Source of the DNA: an uncultured Collinsella sp.
GTDB taxonomy: Bacteria; Actinomycetota; Coriobacteriia; Coriobacteriales; Coriobacteriaceae
Direction: 5' to 3'
DNA length: 49,353 bases
Assembly: GCA_900541245.1 (NCBI GenBank)
Contig: UQIS01000013.1
Span: forward strand, 1 to 49,353
Shown here: one piece after another, positions 19,466 to 27,890 of the stretch
Layout: every line of letters begins with the position of its first letter
Position numbering within the stretch: the stretch's first letter is position 1
The notes under the pieces: generated by a model
The model's input: only the letters and a program-made list of their open reading frames with translations
The model's database searches: none
What the model was told of the DNA's origin: nothing
Translations under genes and position numbers: made by a program

Positions 19466-20710
19466 TTACTCGTTATCTTGGTAAATCTCACGCGGAGCAA
19501 GCTCCGAATGTTTGCGTTTTAAGGTCTTAGGGGCCTTATACGTATTGCTCTCGAAGTCGATATACTCGGTCTGCTTGAGCAGGCGCTCGATCATCTCCTC
19601 GTGATCGAACAACTCCCAGGCCTCATGCACGGCATCGAGTTTGGCGTGCGTCTCGGGACGGCGCGGCATAAACAGCGTGCAGCAGTCGGGAGCGGCCTCA
19701 GTCGAGATATCGAACGTACCGATCTCCTCGGCACGCGCAATGATCTCCTGCTTGTCCGAACCGATGAGAGGACGGAACACGGGGATCTTCACGGCCTCGT
19801 TGACGGCCATGATATTCTCAAGCGTTTGGGAGGCAACCTGCCCAAGCGATTCGCCCGTCACGATGGCCTTGGCGCCCTCGATGTGCGCAATGCGCTCGGC
19901 AACCGAATACATAATACGGCGATACATGATCACGCGCAGGTTGCTGGGACAGGTGACCGAAATCTCACGCTGGCAGTCACCAAACGGCACCACGTACAGG
20001 CGGCCGATCTGGACACCCGGCTCAAGCGCACGGATGATGTCCTGCACCAAATACTCGCTCGTATCGGGCGTCTGCGGACGACCGGAGAAATGTACCGGCA
20101 CGCACACCGCGCCGCGACGCGCGAGCATCCAGGTCGCCACCGGAGAATCGATACCCGACGACAGCAGCGTCACGACCTTGCCGGCAGAACCCACCGGCAG
20201 ACCGCCCACACCGCGCTCGGAGCGCGCATACACATAAACGCTACCCTGGACCACCAGTACATGCACCATCGCATCGGGGTCGTGCATTTGAACCTTTTTA
20301 TCGGGGAAGGCCTCGCACAGTACCTCGCCCACCTGACGATTGATATCAATCGAGGTGAGCTCATAGTCGGTATTGGAGCGCTTGGCGTGCACCTTAAACG
20401 AATCGAAAGGACCAAACTCGCGCAGCGCCTTGACGGCGGCGGCGCAGTACTCCTGCGGGTCGCGGTTGGTGTGATACGCCAAAGACACACGAGCAACGCC
20501 GGGAACGGTGCGAATGACACGCGCCGCCTCGTCGGCCTGATGCTCGTTAAAGGTCACGAGGATATAACCGGAAATTCGAGACACGGCATTCACGGAAAAG
20601 GCGGCCAAGGCCGCCTTGATGTTATCCATGAGGATATGCTCAAAATGTGCGCGGTTCTTACCCTTCAGTCCAACCTCGTGATAGTGGACCAGGCAGACGC
20701 GAGCCGCCAT
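19466..20710 (-). CDS. thiI: tRNA 4-thiouridine synthase ThiI
   Basis: ThiI adenylates and thiolates uridine 8 of tRNA and can supply sulphur for thiamine synthesis. The 414-residue product has an N-terminal ferredoxin-like/THUMP region, the PP-loop LLSSGIDSPVATWML, and TGESLGQVASQT. It lacks the C-terminal rhodanese domain of the E. coli protein, as is usual in Gram-positives. The ATG follows the rpoZ stop codon directly, with no spacer, so translation is probably coupled. Confidence 0.95.
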   Translation of the reverse strand: MAARVCLVHYHEVGLKGKNRAHFEHILMDNIKAALAAFSVNAVSRISGYILVTFNEHQADEAARVIRTVPGVARVSLAYHTNRDPQEYCAAAVKALREFGPFDSFKVHAKRSNTDYELTSIDINRQVGEVLCEAFPDKKVQMHDPDAMVHVLVVQGSVYVYARSERGVGGLPVGSAGKVVTLLSSGIDSPVATWMLARRGAVCVPVHFSGRPQTPDTSEYLVQDIIRALEPGVQIGRLYVVPFGDCQREISVTCPSNLRVIMYRRIMYSVAERIAHIEGAKAIVTGESLGQVASQTLENIMAVNEAVKIPVFRPLIGSDKQEIIARAEEIGTFDISTEAAPDCCTLFMPRRPETHAKLDAVHEAWELFDHEEMIERLLKQTEYIDFESNTYKAPKTLKRKHSELAPREIYQDNE

Positions 20711-20992
20711 TTAGGCTTCAGCAACCTTGTGGCCGAGCGCCTTCTCATAACGGGCCTCGTCGTAAGAGATGTCGCCGTCGACAATCTCATCCATAGCCAT
20801 CGAAATGGTATCGGCACCGGAAAGCCCGATGGTGATGTCATCGACATCCTGGACGGCAAGCACGCGGTTGTGCTGGCCACGCAGCATGCTATTGATGTCG
20901 CAGGCGCGCTTGGAGGCAAGCGAAGCGAGCAGGAAGCGGTTGTGATCGGTCTTCTCCAGAAGATCGTCAATGCAAGGCTTTACAACGGACAC
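20711..20992 (-). CDS. rpoZ: DNA-directed RNA polymerase subunit omega
   Basis: Omega is the small subunit that stabilises beta' folding in RNA polymerase. The 93-residue product shows the conserved core: PCIDDLLEKTDHNRFLLASL, then ASKRACDIN and the IT-containing segment. Its acidic C-terminal half (DEIVDGDISYDEARYEKAL) is typical of actinobacterial omega. GTG start three bases after GAGG; gmk lies five bases upstream. Confidence 0.92.
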   Translation of the reverse strand: MSVVKPCIDDLLEKTDHNRFLLASLASKRACDINSMLRGQHNRVLAVQDVDDITIGLSGADTISMAMDEIVDGDISYDEARYEKALGHKVAEA

Positions 20993-20997
20993 GGACC

Positions 20998-21567
20998 TCA
21001 GATCCTTTCATGCATATCGAGAACGCGAACGAGCTCATCGGTCGCGCGGTCGAGATCGTCATTCACCACGACGTCGTCGTAGCGGTCGGCAAGGGCAAGC
21101 TCATCGGCGGCGTTTGCCATACGCAGCTCAATCGTCTCGGGCGTCTCGGTACCGCGACCGACTAGACGCTCACGAAGCACCTCGAGCGAAGGTGGCTTGA
21201 TAAAGATCAGCACGGCCTCGGGGAAACGCTCCTTCACCTGCAGGGCACCCTGGACATCGATCTCCAAGATGAGAGACGAACCAGAGGCGAGCTTGGACTG
21301 GACCTCGCTCACCAACGTGCCGTAGCAGTTACCGTGGACCTCGGCCCACTCAACAAACTCACCGTTTGCCACGCGGCGGTCGAACTCCTCGCGCGTCAGA
21401 AAAAAGTAGTTGACGCCGGCGACCTCACCTTTACGTGGTGCTCGCGTGGTAGCCGAAACCGTCAGGCCCAGGTTCGAGCGGCGCTCGCGCACACGAGTGA
21501 CGAGCGTACCCTTGCCTGCGCCTGACGGTCCAGAAATCACAAAGAGCTTGGAATCCTGAGCGCTCAC
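20998..21567 (-). CDS. gmk: guanylate kinase
   Basis: This enzyme phosphorylates GMP to GDP. The 189-residue product has the P-loop FVISGPSGAGKGTLV and the GMP-binding segment SATTRAPRKGEVAGVNYFFLT. It starts with GTG immediately after the mihF stop codon, with little ribosome binding site, so coupling to mihF is likely. The mihF-gmk-rpoZ trio is characteristic of Actinobacteria. Confidence 0.96.
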   Translation of the reverse strand: MSAQDSKLFVISGPSGAGKGTLVTRVRERRSNLGLTVSATTRAPRKGEVAGVNYFFLTREEFDRRVANGEFVEWAEVHGNCYGTLVSEVQSKLASGSSLILEIDVQGALQVKERFPEAVLIFIKPPSLEVLRERLVGRGTETPETIELRMANAADELALADRYDDVVVNDDLDRATDELVRVLDMHERI

Positions 21568-21876
21568 TTATTTGGTCAGCTGCTCGAGGAGCTGCTCGCG
21601 CTGACGGACGCCGAGGCCCTGGACGCGACGGGTAGCGGAGATACCGAGCTCCTCCATGATCTTGGCGGCCTTGGCCTTGCCATAACCAGGGAGAGACTCG
21701 ATGAGGGTGGAAACTTTCATGCGGGAAGCGATGGGGTCATCGGAGTTGAGCACGGACTCGAGGGACTTCTCGCCCTTCTTGATCTGCTCGCGAAGCTCAG
21801 CGCGGGCATGACGTGCGGCAGCAGCCTTCTCAAGAGCCTGCTTGCGCTGCTCGTCGGTAAGCTGAGGGAGTGCCAT
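21568..21876 (-). CDS. mihF: integration host factor, actinobacterial type
   Basis: This 102-residue DNA-binding protein belongs to the actinobacterial IHF family (mIHF/sIHF), unrelated in fold to proteobacterial IHF. It compacts DNA and was first found as a phage integration cofactor. A basic N-terminal helix (KAAAARHARAELREQIKKGE) precedes the helix-two-turns-helix core (STLIESLPGYGKAKAAKIMEELGI). ATG at 21876 follows GGAGG by 5 bases. It heads the mihF-gmk-rpoZ-thiI operon, with an extended -10 at 21921-21929. Confidence 0.93.
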   Translation of the reverse strand: MALPQLTDEQRKQALEKAAAARHARAELREQIKKGEKSLESVLNSDDPIASRMKVSTLIESLPGYGKAKAAKIMEELGISATRRVQGLGVRQREQLLEQLTK

Positions 21877-21920
21877 TCGTACCTCCAAATAGTTGGGTTA
21901 TTTCTGATTCAATAATTGGC

Positions 21921-21929
21921 ATTTTAGCA
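21921..21929 (-). promoter_or_regulatory. extended -10 promoter element for mihF operon
   Basis: The minus strand reads TGCTAAAAT, a TAAAAT hexamer with TG extension, about 45 bases before the mihF ATG. TTGGGC lies 20 bases further upstream as a poor -35. Confidence 0.45.
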
Positions 21930-22012
21930 CGTAGAACGTACAAAATGCCCAATCGCGGGTCCATAGGTTAGACGATACCCGCAAAAAGTGCAATATACTG
22001 CGCCCAAAGTTA

Positions 22013-22070
22013 AGCCCCTGACCTGCGATTCCACACAAAGGATGGGAAAGTTTACGCAGGCACAGGGGCT
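22013..22070. other. stable stem-loop between pyrF and mihF
   Basis: AGCCCCTG (22013-22020) pairs with CAGGGGCT (22063-22070), and CCTGCG (22022-22027) with CGCAGG (22055-22060). Together they form a 14-bp stem with a small internal bulge and a 27-base loop. It begins 45 bases after pyrF on the minus strand but has no T-tract there; on the plus strand it is followed by ATTTTGTG. It could be a factor-dependent terminator, a structured leader, or a small RNA. I cannot assign it. Confidence 0.5.
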
Positions 22071-22115
22071 ATTTTGTGCTAATGAGACCCAAAAGTGGTG
22101 ACTTAGGGGAATCTT

Positions 22116-22832
22116 TTACGCGACGTTTTCGACCAGCTCGGCGACGATGGCGTCAAAGGCGGCAACCGGATCGTCGGCACCGGTGATGGGACGGCCCACC
22201 ACAATGTGGCTTGCACCGCGCTCGATAGCCTGGGAAGGCGTCGCCACGCGGGACTGGTCACCAAGGGCGGCACCCACCGGACGCACGCCCGGAGTCACGA
22301 TCAGGGCATCGGGACCCAGCAGCTCACGCATGTCGTGAGCCTCCATCGGCGAGCACACGATGCCATCGATACCGTTGGCCTGAGCGAGCTTTGCCAGGCG
22401 GGCGGCCTCCTCGGCCACGGGCGACTCGACGCCGATCTCGCTCAAGGCATCCTGATTCATGCTCGTGAGCACGGTGATGGCGACGAGCTTGGCGCGGTCG
22501 TCGCGCGCCTCCTCGGCACCCTCGCGGCAGGCAGCAAGCATGGCACCCGAACCCAAGCCGTGAACCGAGAGCAGGTCGGCACCGGCAAGCGAGGCCGAGC
22601 GGGCGGCACCGCGAACCTGATGCGGAATATCATGGAACTTGAGGTCGAGGAAGACCTTAAAGCCCAGGTCCTTAAAGGTCTTGACGATCTCGGGGCCCTC
22701 AGCGTAATAGAGCGTCATGCCCACCTTGAGCCAAGCGGCATGACCAGAAAGCTCGTGGGCGAGCTCGAGCGCACGCTCACGGTCGCAGTCGAGGGCGACG
22801 ATAACGCGGTCGCGGGCATCGGTCTCTAGCAT
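22116..22832 (-). CDS. pyrF: orotidine 5'-phosphate decarboxylase
   Basis: This enzyme converts OMP to UMP, the last step of de novo pyrimidine synthesis. The 238-residue product has the active-site segment FLDLKFHDIPHQVRGA (DxKxxD type), IVALDC at the N-terminus and GVRP/VVGRPIT phosphate-binding motifs at the C-terminus. Its ATG overlaps the last codons of pyrD by 7 bases. It is the last gene of the pyr operon. Confidence 0.96.
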   Translation of the reverse strand: MLETDARDRVIVALDCDRERALELAHELSGHAAWLKVGMTLYYAEGPEIVKTFKDLGFKVFLDLKFHDIPHQVRGAARSASLAGADLLSVHGLGSGAMLAACREGAEEARDDRAKLVAITVLTSMNQDALSEIGVESPVAEEAARLAKLAQANGIDGIVCSPMEAHDMRELLGPDALIVTPGVRPVGAALGDQSRVATPSQAIERGASHIVVGRPITGADDPVAAFDAIVAELVENVA

Positions 22833-23749
22833 TCGAAAGCACCTACCAGTTCGTTGATGTCCTTCACGCCCTGGGACTCGGCCCAGGCCTCGAGCTCATG
22901 CGCGATCTTGAGCGAAGCGCACGGATCGACGAAGTTGGCCATACCGACCGACACGCAGGTGGCACCGGCCAGGATAAACTCAGCCGCATCCTCACCGGTC
23001 ATGACACCGCCGACACCGTTGATGGGGATATCGACGGCCTGGGCAACCTCCCAGACCATGCGCACGGCGATGTGATGACACAGCGGGCCCGAAAGGCCGC
23101 CCTTGGGCTTTGCCACGCGGGACTTGCGGGTATGGACGTCGATGGCCATGCCCTGGATGGAGTTGATGACCGAAAGGCCGTCGGCGCCAGCGGCCTCGAG
23201 GGCCGTGGCGATCTCGGCGACGTTGACCGGTGCCATCTTCACGAACAGCGGCTTATCGGTCACCTTGCGGCAGGCAGCCATAACGGAAGAGGCGCCCTCG
23301 GGCGTGGAGCCCATGGCGGCACCGCCGGCGGCGATATTGGGGCAGCTCACGTTGATCTCGTAGCCGGCAGCCCAGGGGCACAGCTCGACATACTTCTCGA
23401 GCGCGCGGACAAACTCGTCAACGGAGTGGCCGGCAACCTGACAAATGACCTGGCAGCCGTCCTTGGACAGCTGCTCGAGCCACGGACCGGACTCGCGGGC
23501 AAAGGCGGCCACGCCGGGGCTCTGAAGGCCCACGGAGGTGATCATGCCGCCGGGAATCTCAGCCATGCGGGGCGCGGGATTGCCGGGCCAGGGCTCGGCT
23601 GCGCAACCCTTGGTGGTGATGGCGCCCAGCTGGGAAACATCAAAGAAGTTCTGGAACTGCCAACCGTAGCCAAAGGTACCGGCTGCGGTGTTGATGGGGT
23701 TCTGCATCTTGACGCCGCCGAAATCGACGGCCATGTTCACGGTACCCAC
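22826..23749 (-). CDS. pyrD: dihydroorotate dehydrogenase B, catalytic subunit
   Basis: This FMN enzyme oxidises dihydroorotate to orotate, passing electrons through PyrK to NAD (class 1B). The 307-residue product carries the family start (VDFGGVKMQNPINTAAGTFG), the class 1B catalytic cysteine region NVSCPN, and the C-terminal FMN-phosphate motif NGVGGVMTGEDA. The GTG at 23749 overlaps the pyrK stop (TAGTG) and has AAGGTGG about 12 bases before it; an ATG at 23734 is an alternative. Pairing with pyrK fits an anaerobe that uses NAD rather than quinone. Confidence 0.95.
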   Translation of the reverse strand: MGTVNMAVDFGGVKMQNPINTAAGTFGYGWQFQNFFDVSQLGAITTKGCAAEPWPGNPAPRMAEIPGGMITSVGLQSPGVAAFARESGPWLEQLSKDGCQVICQVAGHSVDEFVRALEKYVELCPWAAGYEINVSCPNIAAGGAAMGSTPEGASSVMAACRKVTDKPLFVKMAPVNVAEIATALEAAGADGLSVINSIQGMAIDVHTRKSRVAKPKGGLSGPLCHHIAVRMVWEVAQAVDIPINGVGGVMTGEDAAEFILAGATCVSVGMANFVDPCASLKIAHELEAWAESQGVKDINELVGAFEC

Positions 23750-24540
23750 TAGAAGACCACCACCTTGGAAGCATCGAACACGGGGCCGCACATGCAAGCA
23801 CCCTTCATACCGTCGACCGTCTCGACATTGCAGGTGTTGCAGGCGCCAAAGCCACAGCTCATCATGCGCTCGAGCGACACCTCGCAGTACGCACCGGCCT
23901 CAGCGGCAGCGGCGGCGACTTTCTTCATCATGACGGCGGGACCGCAGCTGGCCACATAGTCGTAGCCGCCCTCGCCGAGCAGCTCGGCTGCCGGGTCGGT
24001 GCAAAAACCGTGCGTGCCGAGCGTGCCGTCATCGGTGCACACGTTAACCGTGGCGCCCAGCGCGCGGAACTCATCGACACCCACGGCCTTGGAAGCGGTG
24101 CCAAAGCCCAGGCAAACGTCGACATCCACGCCCTGCTCGGCAAGCTTGCCGGCAAGGCACAGCACGGGCGGAACGCCGATGCCACCGGCGACGAGCAGGG
24201 CCTTCCTAGTGCCCTCGGGAACAAGCCAGCCGCGGCCGCCAGGGCCCAACAGGTTGGACTTGGAGCCGGGGGCCATCTGCGACAGACGACGGGTGTCGTC
24301 GCCCACGACGGCGTACCACAGCTCGACGGTACCGGCCTGGGCGTCGGCGCAATAGAAGCTCAGGGGCACGCGAAGCAGCGAGGACGCATCGCCGGGCACG
24401 GCAATGTTCACAAACTGACCGGGCTTGAGCGCACTTGCAAGCTTGGGGGCCGAGATGACGAGCGAGAAGATGCCGTCGGCGATCTCCCGGTTCGAGACGA
24501 CCTCGAAGTCGTGCATGCGTGCAGTGGAAGGTGTGGGCAT
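23749..24540 (-). CDS. pyrK: dihydroorotate dehydrogenase B, electron transfer subunit
   Basis: PyrK is an FAD and [2Fe-2S] protein of the ferredoxin-NADP reductase family that links PyrD to NAD. The 263-residue product has the FAD-binding region (LKPGQFVNIAVPG, RVPLSF), the nucleotide-binding GGIGVPPVL, and the cluster cysteines in CGFGACNTC and GACMCGPVF. Its stop overlaps the pyrD start. A hairpin lies in the 92-base gap after pyrC. Confidence 0.95.
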   Translation of the reverse strand: MPTPSTARMHDFEVVSNREIADGIFSLVISAPKLASALKPGQFVNIAVPGDASSLLRVPLSFYCADAQAGTVELWYAVVGDDTRRLSQMAPGSKSNLLGPGGRGWLVPEGTRKALLVAGGIGVPPVLCLAGKLAEQGVDVDVCLGFGTASKAVGVDEFRALGATVNVCTDDGTLGTHGFCTDPAAELLGEGGYDYVASCGPAVMMKKVAAAAAEAGAYCEVSLERMMSCGFGACNTCNVETVDGMKGACMCGPVFDASKVVVF

Positions 24541-24584
24541 AGACGCTCCAATCCCCCATGCGATTGCATGGTCAAAACGAACAG

Positions 24585-24612
24585 AAAGCGCGGCACCGCA
24601 AGGGCACCGCGC
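24585..24612 (-). terminator. hairpin between pyrC and pyrK
   Basis: On the minus strand, GCGCGGTGCC pairs with GGTGCCGCGC (two G-U pairs) around a 5-base loop, followed by TTTCTG. The weak T-tract suggests partial termination or a processing/stability element within the pyr operon rather than a full stop. Confidence 0.45.
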
Positions 24613-24632
24613 AAAAAAGCGATAAGGCTATG

Positions 24633-25922
24633 CTAGCATATGCAGCCGTCGGCGAGCGTCTGCTTACCGCCGACAAACACATCGGTGGCACGACCGGTAA
24701 GCGTGCGGCCGGCAAAACCGGAGTTCTCGGCGCGCGACTCGTAACCGTCCTCGCCAACCGTCCAAGTGGCGGACGCGTCGAACACGGTCAGGTCGGCAAC
24801 GGAGCCCGCCTTGACCTGAACCTGGTCGAGGCCCAGGATCTCACGCGGCTTGATGGCCATGAGCTCGACCATGCGGCCCATGCTCATCTTGCCCGTGTTG
24901 ACCAGCTCGGTGAGCACGAGCGACAGCGAGGTCTCGAGGCCGATCATGCCAAAGGGCGCAAGCTCGAACTCGCGGGCCTTCTCCCACGGGGTGTGGGGAG
25001 CGTGATCGGTGACGATAACGTCGACGGTGCCGTCGATGACACCCTGACGGATGGCCTCGGCATCCTCGTCGGTGCGCAGCGGCGGATTGACCTTGAGCGA
25101 GGTATTGTAGGTCTCGTCCAGGTCGTTCTCGGTCAGGAACATGTGGTGCGGGGTGGCCTCGCAGGTAACCTGAACGCCAGCGGCCTTACCGGCACGCACG
25201 ATCTCCAGGCCATGGGCGGTGGAGATGTGCTGGATGTGCAGCTTGGCACCGGTCAGCTTGGCGATCTCGATGTCGCGGGCGATCTGGAGCTCCTCGCCGG
25301 CAGCCGGCCAGCCCTCGAGAGCCAGACGGGTCGAGACCTTGCCCTCGTTGATCTGGCCGTGGCCGACCAGGTCCTCGTCCTGGCAGTGGCTCATAAAGAC
25401 CTTGCCGAACATCTTGCCGTAGTCCATGCAGCGACGGAGCATGCCAGCGCCCTGCACGCCGCGACCGTCGTCGGTGAAGGCGACGGCGCCGTGGGCGACC
25501 ATATCGCCCATCTCGGACATGGCCTCGCCCTTAAGACCGCGGGTCATGGCGCCCGACGGATAGACGCGGCAGTGACCGACCTCGGCAGCGCGGGACTTGA
25601 CGAACTCCACGACGGTGCCGTTATCGGTGACGGGATCGGTGTTGGGCATGGCGCACACGCCGGTAAAGCCGCCCTTGGCAGCTGCGCGGGTGCCGCTCTC
25701 GATGTCCTCTTTGACCTCGTAGCCGGGCTCGCGAAGGTGAACGTGCATATCCACCAGGCCGGGGACGAGGTACTTGCCGGAAAGGTCGCGGACCTCGGCT
25801 CCCTCGACGGCGAGATTCTCGCCGACCTCGGCGATCTTGTCGCCGTCAATCAGGACGTCAACGACACCGTCAAGCTCGACGGACGGGTCGACGACGTGGG
25901 CATTCTTAAGAAGCAAGGCCAT
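24633..25922 (-). CDS. pyrC: dihydroorotase
   Basis: Dihydroorotase is a zinc amidohydrolase that cyclises carbamoyl aspartate to dihydroorotate. The 429-residue length fits the class I enzyme. The metal motif DMHVHLREPG lies near residue 58, the carboxylated-lysine region precedes NTDPVTDNG, and the C-terminal metal ligand is in VTDHAPHTPWEK. ATG at 25922 follows GGAGG by 8 bases and overlaps the end of pyrB; an ATG 15 bases further upstream lies within that ribosome binding site and is unlikely. Confidence 0.97.
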   Translation of the reverse strand: MALLLKNAHVVDPSVELDGVVDVLIDGDKIAEVGENLAVEGAEVRDLSGKYLVPGLVDMHVHLREPGYEVKEDIESGTRAAAKGGFTGVCAMPNTDPVTDNGTVVEFVKSRAAEVGHCRVYPSGAMTRGLKGEAMSEMGDMVAHGAVAFTDDGRGVQGAGMLRRCMDYGKMFGKVFMSHCQDEDLVGHGQINEGKVSTRLALEGWPAAGEELQIARDIEIAKLTGAKLHIQHISTAHGLEIVRAGKAAGVQVTCEATPHHMFLTENDLDETYNTSLKVNPPLRTDEDAEAIRQGVIDGTVDVIVTDHAPHTPWEKAREFELAPFGMIGLETSLSLVLTELVNTGKMSMGRMVELMAIKPREILGLDQVQVKAGSVADLTVFDASATWTVGEDGYESRAENSGFAGRTLTGRATDVFVGGKQTLADGCIC

Positions 25923-26850
25923 TATCGGCACCTCCAAGCAGCAGATACAGGATAGCCATACGCACGCAGATACCGGCGTAGACCTGCTCCAGGATGACGG
26001 AGCGTTGCGGGTGGTCGGCCATATAGGAATCGAACTCGACGCCGCGGTTGATGGGGCCCGGGTGGCAGATAATCGCGTCGGGCTTCATGAGCTTCTCGCG
26101 GTCCTTGGTCAGACCGAAGAGCTTGTGGTACTCACGAATGGTCGGGAACGGGGCACCCTCGAGACGCTCCTGCTGCACGCGCAACATGTAGACGACGTCC
26201 AGCTCGGGCAGGACGGAATCGAGGTCGCTCGTCACGTGGTCGCAGCCCAGGACCTCGGGCGCCGGCGGCAGCAGCGTGCCGGGGGCGACGGCGTAGGTCT
26301 CGCAGCCCATGATCTTAAGGGCGGGGATCAGCGAGCCGCAGACGCGGGAGTGCGCGATATCGCCGACGACGGCGACCTTCAGACCGTGGAAGTCACCCTT
26401 GTGCTCCCAGATGGTGTACAGGTCGAGCAGGGCCTGCGTGGGATGGTTGTGCTTGCCGTCACCGGCGCAGATGACGCTCGCGGGCGAGTTCTGCGTGACG
26501 ATGTAGGGAGCACCGGCGTGCTTATCGCGCACGACGATGCAGTCGATCTTGTAGGCGTTGAGGGTCTCGACGGTGTCGACGAGGCTCTCGCCCTTGACCG
26601 TGGAGGTCGAGGAGCCGCCAAAGTTGAGGCTGTCGGCCGAAAGACGCTTCTCGGCGAGCTCGAAGGAGCTGCGGGTGCGCGTCGAGGGCTCGTTGAACAT
26701 GTTGACGATGGTCTTGCCCTTGAGCGTGGGGACCTTCTTGATGGCACGCTCGTTGACCTCGGAGAACGCCTTGGCGGTCTCGAGGATGAGCTTGATGTCC
26801 TCTTCGGAGTACTCGGTAATGTCGATCAGGTGCTTATGGTTGAACGCCAC
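25906..26850 (-). CDS. pyrB: aspartate carbamoyltransferase, catalytic chain
   Basis: This enzyme joins carbamoyl phosphate and aspartate. The 314-residue product has the carbamoyl-phosphate motif FNEPSTRTRSSFE and the HPTQALLDL segment. I chose the GTG at 26850 because GGGAGGTGAG lies 7 bases before it; another GTG at 26862 sits on top of that site. No pyrI regulatory-chain gene follows, so this is probably the unregulated trimer, as in Gram-positives. It starts five bases after the pyrR stop. Confidence 0.96.
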   Translation of the reverse strand: MAFNHKHLIDITEYSEEDIKLILETAKAFSEVNERAIKKVPTLKGKTIVNMFNEPSTRTRSSFELAEKRLSADSLNFGGSSTSTVKGESLVDTVETLNAYKIDCIVVRDKHAGAPYIVTQNSPASVICAGDGKHNHPTQALLDLYTIWEHKGDFHGLKVAVVGDIAHSRVCGSLIPALKIMGCETYAVAPGTLLPPAPEVLGCDHVTSDLDSVLPELDVVYMLRVQQERLEGAPFPTIREYHKLFGLTKDREKLMKPDAIICHPGPINRGVEFDSYMADHPQRSVILEQVYAGICVRMAILYLLLGGADNGLAS

Positions 26851-26854
26851 GGTA

Positions 26855-27439
26855 CTACTCACCTCCCAGCGGCGCGGAGCCCACGTGGGAACCCGGCGCG
26901 ACGTCGTTAATCTCGACAGCGGTGTGGCCGTCGACTTCCTTCATATATAGGTGCACGTTCTCCTCATGCGACGAGGGAACGTTCTTGCCGACAAAGTCCG
27001 GCGAGATGGGGAGCTCGCGGTGGCCGCGGTCAACGAGGACTGCCAGCTCAATGCGGCTCGGACGGCCCAGGTCCATGACGGCGTCGAGAGCGGCGCGGAT
27101 GGTACGGCCCGTATACAGGATGTCGTCCACCAGCACGACGCGCTTGCCGTCGACACTGAAGGGAATGTTGGTAGCGTGGATCGCGGGAGCGAAATTGGTC
27201 GCATAGTCATCGCGGTAGAAGCTGATGTCCAGGCTGCCGAGCGGAACATCGACGCCCTCGATCTCCTTGATCTCCTCAGCGAGCTTCTTTGCCAGAAGGT
27301 CGCCGCGCGTGACGATGCCGACCAGAGCGAGATCTTCACAGCCCTCGTTGCGCTCGAGAATCTCGTGCGCGATGCGGGTCATCGCTCGATTGACGGCGGT
27401 CTCGTCCATGATGACCGCCTTGGGGGAAGTCGTGCCCAT
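26855..27439 (-). CDS. pyrR: bifunctional pyr operon regulator / uracil phosphoribosyltransferase PyrR
   Basis: PyrR senses UMP/UTP and PRPP and binds pyr mRNA to promote termination; it also has weak uracil phosphoribosyltransferase activity. The 194-residue product has the PRPP loop VVLVDDILYTGRTIRAA and the family segments GIVTRGD and LDISFYRDD. ATG follows AAGGAG by 4 bases. It heads the operon, right behind the attenuator-like leader at 27479-27575, an arrangement that implies autoregulation. Confidence 0.97.
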   Translation of the reverse strand: MGTTSPKAVIMDETAVNRAMTRIAHEILERNEGCEDLALVGIVTRGDLLAKKLAEEIKEIEGVDVPLGSLDISFYRDDYATNFAPAIHATNIPFSVDGKRVVLVDDILYTGRTIRAALDAVMDLGRPSRIELAVLVDRGHRELPISPDFVGKNVPSSHEENVHLYMKEVDGHTAVEINDVAPGSHVGSAPLGGE

Positions 27440-27478
27440 CGATCTCCTTCCTCACATGTCTTGACTGCTGACACAGTC

Positions 27479-27575
27479 AAAAAAATAGATGCCCGACCGC
27501 TCAAAGCGGACCAGACACCCACAGGAAGGGCTGCTCTTTGGCAGCAATGTAATTCCATGTGGGTATCTCGTACCC
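27479..27575 (-). promoter_or_regulatory. pyr leader: attenuator with mutually exclusive hairpins
   Basis: On the minus strand, in order: hairpin A (GGGTA-CGAGA-TACCC, 27575-27561). Then an antiterminator formed by GATACCCACA (within 27555-27567) pairing with TGTGGGTGTC (27514-27523), enclosing a small hairpin GCTGC-CAAAGA-GCAGC. Last, a terminator (27520-27486) whose 5' arm GGTGTCTG reuses the antiterminator strand, ended by seven T (27485-27479). The hexaloop CAAAGA differs at one position from the CNGNGA loop known for PyrR binding. This fits PyrR-controlled attenuation 40 bases before pyrR. Confidence 0.7.
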
Positions 27576-27593
27576 CTTTAATGGTCACTGGAT

Positions 27594-27599
27594 AGTGTA
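27594..27599 (-). promoter_or_regulatory. possible -10 of the pyr operon
   Basis: The minus strand reads TACACT here, placing a start near 27587, just before the first leader hairpin. No convincing -35 is seen. The position fits better than the sequence. Confidence 0.3.
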
Positions 27600-27804
27600 G
27601 CCAACCTCGAGCTTAATTGCGAGCATAAATACAGAGCAATCCGTAAACGGAGCCCAACACTCCATAAACCTATATATATTTGTGGGACGAGCTTGAAAAC
27701 CTTGGTTCGAGCTGGCATAATCCCCCCTGCTGCACGTAAATCGGATCTACGTCCAGGGCCGTAGCGTGGGCACTATCGCCAAAAGAGGAATATCTCTGTG
27801 TAGA
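27600..27804. other. intergenic between divergent pyrR and rpmB units
   Basis: No open frame or RNA gene is recognised. It holds an AT-rich stretch (TATATATATT at 27670-27679) and a small imperfect hairpin (AGCTTGAA/TTCGAGCT around 27692-27715). Confidence 0.5.
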
Positions 27805-27827
27805 TTGCGCACAGGGAGTTGCTTCTG

Positions 27828-27836
27828 TGCTATAGT
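27828..27836 (+). promoter_or_regulatory. extended -10 promoter element for rpmB
   Basis: The sequence TGCTATAGT gives a TATAGT -10 with TG extension, about 55 bases before the rpmB ATG. TTGCGC at 27805-27810 is a possible -35, but 20 bases away. Confidence 0.55.
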
Positions 27837-27890
27837 TCAGGCTTGTTTGTTAACGCGACATGTTCGTTTGTCGCCCAAGGAGGGTCAGTT

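Noticed and set aside
22003..22080. Signal recognition particle RNA or 6S RNA at the pyrF-mihF stem-loop
   Set aside because: The conserved SRP tetraloop region (GGAAG with its flanks) and the 6S bubble are not present.
22116..27439. Missing carA/carB as a defect of the pyr operon
   Set aside because: Carbamoyl phosphate synthase genes are often located elsewhere, so absence from this window says nothing.
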